Part shown: positions 1 to 7,440 of the stretch, one piece after another | Layout: each line of letters begins with the position of its first letter | Numbering within the stretch: the stretch's first letter is position 1 | NCBI GenBank assembly: GCA_964614415.1 | Contig: CAZTLE010000128.1 | Location: forward strand, 1 to 11,813 | From: CAZTLE01 sp964614415 | GTDB taxonomy: Bacteria > Bacteroidota > Bacteroidia > Flavobacteriales > Flavobacteriaceae | Direction of reading: 5' to 3' | DNA: 11,813 nt | Notes under the pieces: generated by a model | What the model saw: only the letters and a program-made list of their open reading frames with translations | The model's database searches: none | What the model was told of the DNA's origin: nothing | Translations under genes and position numbers: made by a program

Positions 1-1052
1 CTTACCACAGGACCGGTAGCGATGTCGTATTTCATTTTGGAACCGGATACTTCGGTGTGCGGGATGAAGACGGCAATTTCTCCATGGAAAAAATGGTGGA
101 GTTGGTACAGAACAACCCTCAGGTGCGAGCGATCGAAGTGAAACTATCACAAGGCGCCAAGCCAGGAAAAGGAGGTGTCCTTCCCGGATCCAAGATAACC
201 CGTGAGATATCTGAAATACGAGGGGTCCCTATGGGAAAAGACGTACTCTCTCCCCCAACGCATTCGGCATTCAGCACAGTGCCCGAACTGGTTGATTTCG
301 TGGAATCCATTGCAGAGGCCACAGGTCTGCCCGTTGGGATTAAGTCGGCCGTAGGAAAGTTGGATAGTTGGAAGGAACTGGCAAAGATCATGACAGAGAC
401 CGGAAAAGGGCCGGACTTTATAAGTGTAGACGGTGGCGAAGGTGGTACAGGTGCAGCACCGCCGAGTTTCGCCGATCACGTAGCGCTTCCCTGGGTGTTT
501 GGATTTTCGGACGTATATAAGATCTTTAAGCAGCATGGTCTTTGTGAGCGCGTTGTATTCATAGGAAGTGGAAAGCTTGGATTTCCTGCCAAGGCGGCAA
601 TGGCATTTGCCATGGGAGTGGACTGCATCAACGTGGCGAGAGAAGCTATGCTAGCTATCGGTTGTATTCAGGCGCAGGTGTGTCACAACAATACCTGTCC
701 CAGTGGGGTGGCTACCCAAAATAAATGGAAACAGCGCGGTATCAATATCGAAGATAAGTCAAAGCGCACCCATTTCTATTTCAAGAACTTCAGAAAAGAA
801 CTACTGGAAATCACACATGCCTGTGGGTACGAGCATCCTTCCCAGTTCACGATGGACGATATTGAGTTTAGCCTGGGAGATCGAAACCTGATAAAAACGC
901 TGGCGGAATCTTTCGGATATAACAAAGTACCAGTTCAATTCACAAGTGTGGGGGATTGTATGACGTGCCCGCATTTAGGTGGTAATTACCACCCTAAAGA
1001 GGCGAAAATAGCGGTAAAAGCGGCCCGAAAGAAAAACCAGGTTCGCTACTAA
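1..1052 (+). CDS. FMN-binding glutamate synthase family protein (5' truncated by window)
   Basis: The reading frame is open from base 3 to the TAA at 1050-1052, about 349 codons; the true start lies left of the window. It matches the synthase domain of glutamate synthase: the opening residues HRTGSDVVFHFGTGYFG, then a glycine-rich FMN/2-oxoglutarate barrel segment PDFISVDGGEGGTGAAPPS (about 414-470), and three cysteines spaced C-x5-C-x4-C (codons at 663, 681, 696) followed by PSGVATQ, which in the GltS family bind a 3Fe-4S cluster. The family transfers ammonia to 2-oxoglutarate, but stand-alone members of about 500-530 residues lack the glutamine amidotransferase domain, and their reaction is mostly unproven. 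Whether an amidotransferase domain precedes this part cannot be seen. A second cysteine pair, GDCMTCPHLGG, sits near the C-terminus (about 951-980). The gene ends tail to tail with a response regulator, overlapping by 4 bp. Family assignment is firm; substrate is not. Confidence 0.9.
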   Translation, partial: YHRTGSDVVFHFGTGYFGVRDEDGNFSMEKMVELVQNNPQVRAIEVKLSQGAKPGKGGVLPGSKITREISEIRGVPMGKDVLSPPTHSAFSTVPELVDFVESIAEATGLPVGIKSAVGKLDSWKELAKIMTETGKGPDFISVDGGEGGTGAAPPSFADHVALPWVFGFSDVYKIFKQHGLCERVVFIGSGKLGFPAKAAMAFAMGVDCINVAREAMLAIGCIQAQVCHNNTCPSGVATQNKWKQRGINIEDKSKRTHFYFKNFRKELLEITHACGYEHPSQFTMDDIEFSLGDRNLIKTLAESFGYNKVPVQFTSVGDCMTCPHLGGNYHPKEAKIAVKAARKKNQVRY

Positions 1053-1798
1053 CTCTCAGGATTGAACAGAGACAGGAATGCCTTTTTATGCGTTCGGGAA
1101 ATAGGAATTCGCTTCCCATTTTCCAGAACGAGATAGCCCTCATTTTCGAAAGCTCTTACCTTCTCCAGATTTACAATATGAGATTTGTGGCACTTAAAAA
1201 ACGACGGCCCCAACATCTTTTCGAACTTCCCCAGATTGTAAGAACTTATGACCTCTCCCTTCCGAATAAGATGTATCCTGGTATACCCGTCATATCCTTC
1301 CAGATGGACGACTTCGTCCTGAGGGATAAAAGACAGTCCTTTGGTTGTGGGCACTATGATCTTGTTACTCCGGGTAATGGTTTCCTCAAGCAGATCCATA
1401 AGTTTGCCGGTGACATCACTCTCCCGCTTTTCTTCTATCACACGACGGGCTTTTGTAATGGCTTCCGTCAATTCGGAATCGTCTATAGGTTTGAGAACAT
1501 AGTCAACTGCCGATTGTTTCAATGCTTGCAGCGCATACTCACTATAAGCCGTCACAAAAATGACCTGAAAGCTAACTTCCGGAAGTTGGGACAGCAGTTC
1601 GAACCCCGTCATTCGCGGCATTTCAACATCCAGGAAGACAATATCCGGTGAGATGTTCTTCAATGCGTCCAGTGCTTCTTCCGGTTTTTGAAAGACAGCC
1701 AGGATCTGAATATCCGGAAATAGCTTTTCAATCTTCTGCCGGAGACCGTCGAGAGCAGTCATCTCATCATCTATACAAATGGCCTGTAGTTGTTTCAT
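1049..1798 (-). CDS. LytTR-family response regulator transcription factor
   Basis: This 249-residue protein has the two-domain layout of LytR/AlgR regulators. Residues 1-120 form a receiver domain, with acidic pair D10-D11, phospho-acceptor D57 in FLDVEMP, T83 in FVTAYSEYAL and K103 in VLKP. Residues about 147-246 form a LytTR DNA-binding domain (IIVPTTKGLSFIP, VVHLEGYDGYTRIHL, KCHKSHIVNLEKV, GKRIPISRTHKKAF). It should be phosphorylated by the kinase encoded just upstream and bind direct-repeat promoter sites. Its ATG (1798-1796) overlaps the kinase stop TGA (1797-1795) as ATGA, a classic arrangement for translational coupling. Its stop TAG (1051-1049) lies inside the CTAA that also holds the stop of the opposing glutamate-synthase-family gene, so no terminator fits between the two. 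The target genes cannot be read from the window. Confidence 0.95.
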   Translation of the reverse strand: MKQLQAICIDDEMTALDGLRQKIEKLFPDIQILAVFQKPEEALDALKNISPDIVFLDVEMPRMTGFELLSQLPEVSFQVIFVTAYSEYALQALKQSAVDYVLKPIDDSELTEAITKARRVIEEKRESDVTGKLMDLLEETITRSNKIIVPTTKGLSFIPQDEVVHLEGYDGYTRIHLIRKGEVISSYNLGKFEKMLGPSFFKCHKSHIVNLEKVRAFENEGYLVLENGKRIPISRTHKKAFLSLFNPES

Positions 1799-4614
1799 GC
1801 ACGTTTCTTGATTACGAAAGTAGAACGGTTACCCCGGTCCTTGCGTTCCGGATACACCTCCCGGGTCGTATACGAAATATCCCATCGCCCGGACTGATTT
1901 AAGTAATACAACCTGTCCTGCAATACTCCGGAAGAGTTTCGCTTTCCATTTTGCTTGGCCCTGGTATTGGCAAAGCCCACTCCGTCATCCTCGATGTCCA
2001 CCTGCACACCACTTGTCCCAAGGTCGGTAAAACTGATATCGAGATTTCCCCCGTCTTCCTTATTGAAAATGCCGTGGTTCACCGCGTTCTCGACTATGGG
2101 TTGCAGCAGCATGGAAGGTATCCTGATCCGTGACGCATCCATATCGTCCGGTAATTTCAACCGATAACTTAGCTTTTCTCTGAATCGCAACTTTTCAATA
2201 TCGAGATAATTGGTCAACAGTTTGATCTCCTCTGAAAGAGCAATTTCCTTTTCTTTGGACAACTCAAAGAACTGACGGATCAACCGGGAGAACTTCACAA
2301 GGTAGGTTTCCGAAGTCTGAAAATCATTGTTGTTAATGTAGTATTGAATCGCACCCAGGGAGTTGAACACGAAATGTGGGTTCATCTGTGATCGCAACGC
2401 ATACAACTCAAACTCGGTGAGTTTCTTCTGCATCTCCAGCTTCGCTGTCTTACGGCTCACTTCGCGTTTCCGTTGACGGCGCAACAATAGCGTTGTAAGC
2501 AGCAATCCTGTCAAAACAAAGGCTACCTGAACCAGGGGTCGTTGCCACCAAAGTGGTAGTACGGTAAATGCATATGAGTTCTCAATGCCTCCTGACTGAA
2601 TCTTTAAAACATAATCTTCGGGGGAGAGTTCACTGAAATTGACAATCTCCGAACGCGTTTCGGTCCATTCGGTTTGTACCGGTTCCAGGATGTACGAATA
2701 GGTCATTGGCCCAGTATTTTCAGAATAATCAATGGTTGAAACGGAGAAACTCATGTTGTTATTCGAAGTAAATCGTACTTCAGTATTGGAGGCCTCCACA
2801 AGCTCATTGTTGAAACTTGCCTCATTCACATAGATCTGAAGAAGTTGTGGAACGGCATTCGCATGTACATTGTGAATAGACATGCCCTGGTCCGTCCCCA
2901 CCATCAAATTCGAGCCTTCCACCCAAACGCAATTCACATTTTTTGAAAGAAGACCGTCACTCTCATCCCAAATGCGATCCAGCTTGTATTCCCCGTATTC
3001 GTCCTGAACGTAACGCCAAACGCCTTTATGGGTGGCCAGCCAAATAATGCCTTTGTCTACAAAGGCGTCCTGTACACTTAGGTATTCCGATCCCTTCAGC
3101 CTGTTCACCGTATTCAAATCTGTAAAATAGGCACCGAAACCATCTGTCTCCACAAGCACCAGGTCCTCAGACACACTGTGAATACCCAAAATCGGATGTT
3201 TGAACTCAGGGGCACCTTCCATGGCAACAATCACATCATTAACCAGTGCCTTCAACCCGTTTGAGGTACCCAGTAACAAACGGTCCTTAAAAGGAAGAAA
3301 AGACATGATCGCCTCATGCGGATACACGTCCAGTTCGTTAAGATCCCGAGGATCTAACTTGCTGAGACCTGCGGATCGAAAACCATACAGATGTCCTTTC
3401 CAGTACACTAGGTCCCTAACGATGCCGGTAACCTGAGAGCGCTTATTAATGGTTTGTCCATCTCGTATACCTATTTCCGTGTTTGTAATGTAGTATCCCC
3501 GATCCAAAGAATCGATCCCAGCTGCCGTGAAAATGAAATCTTCCGTTTGCCAGGAAGGGAATTCGAACATGAATTCAGAAACATAACTGTAAAAACCATC
3601 CCCTTGTACCGAGGCGACCACATCGCCTTTGACCGATTCAAATGAATTTATTCGTTTCCCCTGGAAGCTATAGGAAATACTTTGTTTTACCTGTGGCAAT
3701 TTATACACTCCCTGATTGCGTGTTGCAATCCATACATTACCTGTTCGATCCATAAAGGCGCTATTGGCAACAATGTGATCGGGAAACCGGATTATTTTTG
3801 GGAAACCGTCTTCCTCATGGAAATAGGCCCAAAACCGCTCTCCGGACACCTGTATACCGTCAATCGACGGATGAAAACGGATAACCCTGGGATCTTCTAC
3901 TTTCAAGTTTTCCTCTAAATCCACAAGGACCGGTTCCGATCCTTCGCGATACACGGCAACCTCACGGTCGTTATACCATAAAAACAAAGAATCCCGATTG
4001 CTCACATGGAAAAAGGAACTTTTCTCTCGTGTTCTTGGCCAGACAACCTCTTTCTGGATTGCTTTGGCGCTTAGAATGGCATCCAGGTGTGGTGATATAG
4101 ACTCCGGGACAGCCTCCAATCGACTCCACCTACCCCAGCCTTCATCATCTTCGCGTCGCGCCACAGGCTCCCATTCTTCGTTTGAGTTCAGGTAATACAG
4201 ATTCCTTCCCGAACCAATGATCACGCTGTTATTTTGCTTATAAATCTCTCTGGGAACCAGGATAGGATCTTCTCCCAGAGCGCGAAATGAATGTACCGAG
4301 TCATTTTGAATATAACCCAGTTGTTCGGATTTTGAAAAATACCAGATCTTATCATCCGGTGTAATGCAGAGCTCCCAAATATCATTGATGGGAAGGCCAT
4401 ATCCGGTATCAAAAACCTTGAAATCCTTTCCGTTGTACTTAACCAGGCCCTTGTCGGTTGCCATCCACAAAAATCCTTTGGAATCCTGGGCGGTTTTATA
4501 CACCAGGTTGCTCGGGAGGCCGTCACGTGTAGTATACTGAGTGTATTGCTGAGCGATCAGAATGTTCCATACACCAAATAGGGCGATGGTTATATGGAAA
4601 ATTCTGATTCTCAT
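1795..4614 (-). CDS. LytS-like sensor histidine kinase with periplasmic two-component-regulator propeller
   Basis: This 939-residue membrane kinase begins with a signal peptide or anchor (residues 1-21, ending NILIAQ). A long periplasmic part carries regulator-propeller repeats, for example DSKGFLWMATDKGLVKYNG (about 44-62), DRTGNVWIATRNQGVYKL, DKGIIWLATHKGVWRY and GSNLMVGTDQGMSIHN. A Y_Y_Y-like beta domain follows just before the membrane (around TYSYILEPVQTEWTET to PEDYVLKIQSG). One transmembrane helix lies at about 693-711, followed by a basic coiled-coil linker. The catalytic part is of the His_kinase/LytS type: H747 in SQMNPHFVFNSL is the phospho-acceptor, the N box is MLLQPIVENAVNHG (N843), and the G box is DDGVGF (876-881). 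All key residues are present. No DNA-binding domain is fused, unlike hybrid SusR-type regulators, so output goes through the adjacent LytTR regulator. The ligand is unknown. It follows the secreted-protein gene after a 33-bp gap with no convincing promoter, suggesting an operon. Confidence 0.93.
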   Translation of the reverse strand: MRIRIFHITIALFGVWNILIAQQYTQYTTRDGLPSNLVYKTAQDSKGFLWMATDKGLVKYNGKDFKVFDTGYGLPINDIWELCITPDDKIWYFSKSEQLGYIQNDSVHSFRALGEDPILVPREIYKQNNSVIIGSGRNLYYLNSNEEWEPVARREDDEGWGRWSRLEAVPESISPHLDAILSAKAIQKEVVWPRTREKSSFFHVSNRDSLFLWYNDREVAVYREGSEPVLVDLEENLKVEDPRVIRFHPSIDGIQVSGERFWAYFHEEDGFPKIIRFPDHIVANSAFMDRTGNVWIATRNQGVYKLPQVKQSISYSFQGKRINSFESVKGDVVASVQGDGFYSYVSEFMFEFPSWQTEDFIFTAAGIDSLDRGYYITNTEIGIRDGQTINKRSQVTGIVRDLVYWKGHLYGFRSAGLSKLDPRDLNELDVYPHEAIMSFLPFKDRLLLGTSNGLKALVNDVIVAMEGAPEFKHPILGIHSVSEDLVLVETDGFGAYFTDLNTVNRLKGSEYLSVQDAFVDKGIIWLATHKGVWRYVQDEYGEYKLDRIWDESDGLLSKNVNCVWVEGSNLMVGTDQGMSIHNVHANAVPQLLQIYVNEASFNNELVEASNTEVRFTSNNNMSFSVSTIDYSENTGPMTYSYILEPVQTEWTETRSEIVNFSELSPEDYVLKIQSGGIENSYAFTVLPLWWQRPLVQVAFVLTGLLLTTLLLRRQRKREVSRKTAKLEMQKKLTEFELYALRSQMNPHFVFNSLGAIQYYINNNDFQTSETYLVKFSRLIRQFFELSKEKEIALSEEIKLLTNYLDIEKLRFREKLSYRLKLPDDMDASRIRIPSMLLQPIVENAVNHGIFNKEDGGNLDISFTDLGTSGVQVDIEDDGVGFANTRAKQNGKRNSSGVLQDRLYYLNQSGRWDISYTTREVYPERKDRGNRSTFVIKKRA

Positions 4615-4647
4615 ACAATAAAGGTAGTAAAATGGCTATTTGTCAAT

Positions 4648-6423
4648 CTAATCTTTGAGTAACTTGAAAGTTCCCAGTTTCTGATTATCCGCAACCAGGG
4701 TAACAAAGTACAGACCTGATCCCAGCGTAGCGACGTTAATTGGAACTCCGCTTTGGAATGAACCCCGAGCTACATCACGTCCAAGCGCGTCAGTGATGAT
4801 ATACGCTTTGGCTTCCGAAGACGTAATATAGAATTCCGTTTTCGCAGGATTAGGATACAATCGCACTTCTTCAACCGGAATATCATTGATCGATAGTGTA
4901 GGATTACACATATCAAGATTATAATTCAATGGGTTGACCGTTTCTACGAATGGCGCCTGATTGGATGGCACAAAACCCGAACTTACCGTTACACCCTGTA
5001 CTGATAATGCATTCCTGGTGAGAACGAAATCAATGTTATCACATTCGTTCCTTTTGTTCTGAGTCGTTGCAAATAACTCCGCTTCGGTAAAAGTTGCCGG
5101 CGGTTCGGTTCGATATCCTACGTGATAATATTCGGCCACAGAAGCGTCCTCGCGTTGCTCCGGGAAACTTATATCCGGATAGTATAATAAAGGCATCTGT
5201 GCATTCCAAAAGTTGAACTCATCCCCTACCGGCTCCATATGAGGTACTAAATACTGAAGTGTCGCCCCGAAAGGGTTACCTGAAGCCTTGTCGAATTCGT
5301 AAACAAACAGATTACTCTGTCCGAACTGTGGGTTGTTATTCCCGTCGATCCAGTTTTCATCACGGTCGTATCCCGTTATGACCAGGTTTGGCGGATTATT
5401 GACGGACTCCATAATAGTAAATCCGTACCGGTCGAGATCGTTTCCAGTGGTGTACCAACTTGCAGCCGGATTGATGGTCCCTGTGGAGGCAGCAAAGCAA
5501 GTGACCCCAAAGTAGTGAGTTACCGAATAATTCGTCAACATATAGACAGAACTGGTCGCTGCGTCGTAGTAGGCATCGACACTCACATCATTTGAATTTC
5601 CAAAATAGTAGCTGTTGTCCCACAAGATATTCCCCTGGAAATCTACCTTATGTGCCAAAACCCCCTGTTGTTCGTTAGCCCCGATCTGTGCCGTGGAGCT
5701 TCCCGTAACGAAGAAGCCCAGCGGAGTTTCGGTAACATCGTTGGCAAAGTCATAATCAAAAGTATTGTTCGAAACAAGGGTATCGATCTCGATCAACCAG
5801 ATCACATTGAGAGAGGCATCGGTGCGAAGTAAAAATGAAATGTTGTTTTGGCACTGGGTGTTTACGTTGAAACAATCGCTAAAGAAGCCTGCCACAACAA
5901 ATCCGGGATCGGGAGCACCATCACCATCCGCATCACTGCTTGTGGGCTTGATATGCACACCACGGCTATTGAAGTTGGCTGAGACAATCTCGTACCATTG
6001 TGTAGTACCTGCAGTGGCACCCACATTGGCATCAATCTCCATAATAAAGACCTTCTTTTCCAGCATACCACCGCTGTTGAGTACATCTACCGAACCCGTG
6101 GCAAAGATGGAATTCCCCTGAATGGTTATATCAAACCCACGAATCTGCTGGACAGCGGATCCCGGAGCAGGATCATAGGTGTTGATCCAGACAATATTTC
6201 CATTAACATCGACGCGCTTAACGGTGAACTGCAAATTTTGCAACGTAGCATCCAACAGGTTTCCGGCAACAATAAAATCGCCTGTCCCGTTGTCGAGCGG
6301 CTCGATGTTAAGATCGTGATAGTGGTTATTTGCTATCCCTACGTTCTCCTCAAAGGGAATCTGAGCCCAGGATAAAAAGCCAATCAGCCCCATAATAAGA
6401 CTCAAGTGTAATTTCGCTTTCAT
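4648..6423 (-). CDS. Secreted T9SS type A sorting domain protein, beta-propeller-like body
   Basis: This 591-residue protein has an N-terminal signal peptide (residues 1-20, cleavage probably SWA|Q). Its C-terminal 72 residues (520-591) are a T9SS type A sorting domain: VRLYPNPAKTEFYI, a central TDALGRDV strand, GLYFVTL and a lysine-rich end FKLLKD. T9SS cargo of this kind crosses the outer membrane and is released or attached to the cell surface. The body has repeated beta segments (GFDITIQGNSIFATGS, GFVVAGFF, GFFVTGSSTA, NLVITGYDRD) resembling the blade strands of propeller-like surface proteins. A DADGDGAPD stretch (164-172) looks like a calcium-binding loop. No catalytic motif was recognised and the function is unknown. 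It is the first gene of the apparent operon with the kinase and regulator. Its upstream region (6424-6560) has no clear -33/-7 pair on this strand. Confidence 0.88.
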   Translation of the reverse strand: MKAKLHLSLIMGLIGFLSWAQIPFEENVGIANNHYHDLNIEPLDNGTGDFIVAGNLLDATLQNLQFTVKRVDVNGNIVWINTYDPAPGSAVQQIRGFDITIQGNSIFATGSVDVLNSGGMLEKKVFIMEIDANVGATAGTTQWYEIVSANFNSRGVHIKPTSSDADGDGAPDPGFVVAGFFSDCFNVNTQCQNNISFLLRTDASLNVIWLIEIDTLVSNNTFDYDFANDVTETPLGFFVTGSSTAQIGANEQQGVLAHKVDFQGNILWDNSYYFGNSNDVSVDAYYDAATSSVYMLTNYSVTHYFGVTCFAASTGTINPAASWYTTGNDLDRYGFTIMESVNNPPNLVITGYDRDENWIDGNNNPQFGQSNLFVYEFDKASGNPFGATLQYLVPHMEPVGDEFNFWNAQMPLLYYPDISFPEQREDASVAEYYHVGYRTEPPATFTEAELFATTQNKRNECDNIDFVLTRNALSVQGVTVSSGFVPSNQAPFVETVNPLNYNLDMCNPTLSINDIPVEEVRLYPNPAKTEFYITSSEAKAYIITDALGRDVARGSFQSGVPINVATLGSGLYFVTLVADNQKLGTFKLLKD

Positions 6424-6547
6424 AATGCAATCTCAATTTGGTTAATGATCCAAATCTCACTCGTATATATTTTATAAGGAAGACCTAAATGACCTATGTT
6501 GTGAATGATACGACCAACGACACACTTCATCCAACGAACGGTAATAG

Positions 6548-6578
6548 TTTGCGTGCTACGCAAAAAATGCTAAGTTTG
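6548..6578 (+). promoter_or_regulatory. Bacteroidetes-type promoter (TTTG-N19-TAAGTTTG)
   Basis: A -33 box TTTG (6548-6551) is followed, exactly 19 bases later, by a -7 box TAAGTTTG (6571-6578). This is a full match to the Bacteroidota primary-sigma consensus TTTG-N19-TAnnTTTG. The expected transcription start is about 6583-6586, giving a leader of about 12-15 bases before the ATG at 6598. No Shine-Dalgarno sequence is present, as is usual in this phylum. Confidence 0.8.
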
Positions 6579-6591
6579 CTACATAGCATTT
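6565..6591. promoter_or_regulatory. Perfect inverted repeat over -7 box and start site (candidate operator)
   Basis: AAATGCTA (6565-6572) and TAGCATTT (6584-6591) are perfect 8-bp inverted arms separated by 11 bases. The left arm overlaps the first bases of the -7 box and the right arm covers the predicted transcription start. The spacing between arm centres (19 bp) suits a dimeric repressor, or the arms could form a hairpin at the very 5' end of the transcript. The symmetry is seen directly; the operator role is inferred. Confidence 0.45.
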
Positions 6592-6597
6592 ATCACT

Positions 6598-7122
6598 ATG
6601 GAATTCGAACAAATCTTAAATTACCTTGCCTACTTGATCCCCGCCGTTATTGTCGCCGTTATCGCCTTTTACTTTTTTAAAGGGTATATGGCCGACGAAG
6701 AAAAACGAAGAAATTTCGAAATCTTGCGAAAAACGCATGATACGGTCTTGCCAATTAGATTACAGGCTTATGAGCGTATGTGCTTGTTCCTGGAGCGAAT
6801 TGATCCCAATAAACTGCTCATCCGTGTAAAGCCGTTTTCGGACGATATTACCAAATACGAAGAGTTATTGGTAAAGAACGTCGAGCAGGAATACGAACAT
6901 AATATATCCCAGCAAATCTATATTTCTCCTGAATGCTGGAATCTGATCCAAACCGCTAAGAATGCGACTTTACAGATGATCCGCCAGTCCGCCATGGGCG
7001 ATAAAGTGGACAATGCGGATAAACTTAGGGAGTCGTTACTCAACCACTTTATGGATGAAGTAACCCCGTCTCAAAAGGCGTTGGTATACGTGAAGAAAGA
7101 AGTAGCGGAGTTATTCGGTTAA
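6598..7122 (+). CDS. Small membrane-anchored protein of unknown function (possibly DUF7935 family)
   Basis: This 174-residue protein has one N-terminal transmembrane helix (about residues 9-28, NYLAYLIPAVIVAVIAFYFF) and a mostly helical, charged cytoplasmic part (ADEEKRRNFEILRKTH onward). I see no catalytic motif. The overall look, including the LPIRLQAYERMCLFLERI segment, recalls an uncharacterised conserved family of Flavobacteriia (DUF7935, from memory and not checked). The ATG at 6598 is supported by the consensus promoter and by the anchor helix beginning directly after it. It is transcribed away from the T9SS-protein gene. It converges on the M1 aminopeptidase gene, with which it overlaps by 12 bp at the stop codons (7111-7122), so both 3' ends are coding on opposite strands. 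The role is unknown. Confidence 0.85.
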   Translation: MEFEQILNYLAYLIPAVIVAVIAFYFFKGYMADEEKRRNFEILRKTHDTVLPIRLQAYERMCLFLERIDPNKLLIRVKPFSDDITKYEELLVKNVEQEYEHNISQQIYISPECWNLIQTAKNATLQMIRQSAMGDKVDNADKLRESLLNHFMDEVTPSQKALVYVKKEVAELFG

Positions 7123-7440
7123 TTTCTTGTTTAAGAAGGCTTTTTCTTTTTCTGAATATGTTTCAAACGATTGGCTGATGGCACTTTTTCTACCTGGATC
7201 GGCCAATACTTTATCCAGTACCTTGCGTGCTGCATTTCGAAAACGCCAGTTGTGATGCACACAGGCATTGATGATATTCCGAATTACATCTTCTGAAAAG
7301 ACCTCCAACTCGGAAAGATATCCCAGGGCAGTTTCGCGCACCTCAAAGCTGTAATCCGAAGCGCTGTAACTCTTTAACTCTTCCAGGTATGCTCGTTTCG
7401 AATCGGTCTTATACCCTTCGGTTACCAGTGAAAGGACCAA
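7111..7440 (-). pseudogene. C-terminal remainder of M1 aminopeptidase after in-frame TAG
   Basis: Directly after the TAG at 7443-7441 the same frame stays open for 109 codons (LVLSLVTEGYK... to ...FLNKKLTE) and ends at TAA (7113-7111). The helical repeat composition continues that of the preceding gene (VRETALGYLSELEVF, WRFRNAARKVLDKVL), as in HEAT/ARM-like C-terminal regions of flavobacterial M1 peptidases. The first codon after the stop is TTG, which could in principle be a weak start, but nothing suggests an independent gene. The stretch is best read as the end of a roughly 685-residue protein. If TAG is real and not read through, this part is lost. It overlaps the convergent small membrane-protein gene by 12 bp. 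Confidence 0.75.

Noticed and set aside
1088..1651. 187-codon plus-strand frame opposite the response regulator
   Set aside because: It is an antisense shadow of a well-supported gene and shows no recognisable domain.
6451..6458. Minus-strand GAGATTTG as -7 box for the T9SS-protein gene
   Set aside because: It lacks the TA of TAnnTTTG and has no convincing -33 partner; too weak to annotate.
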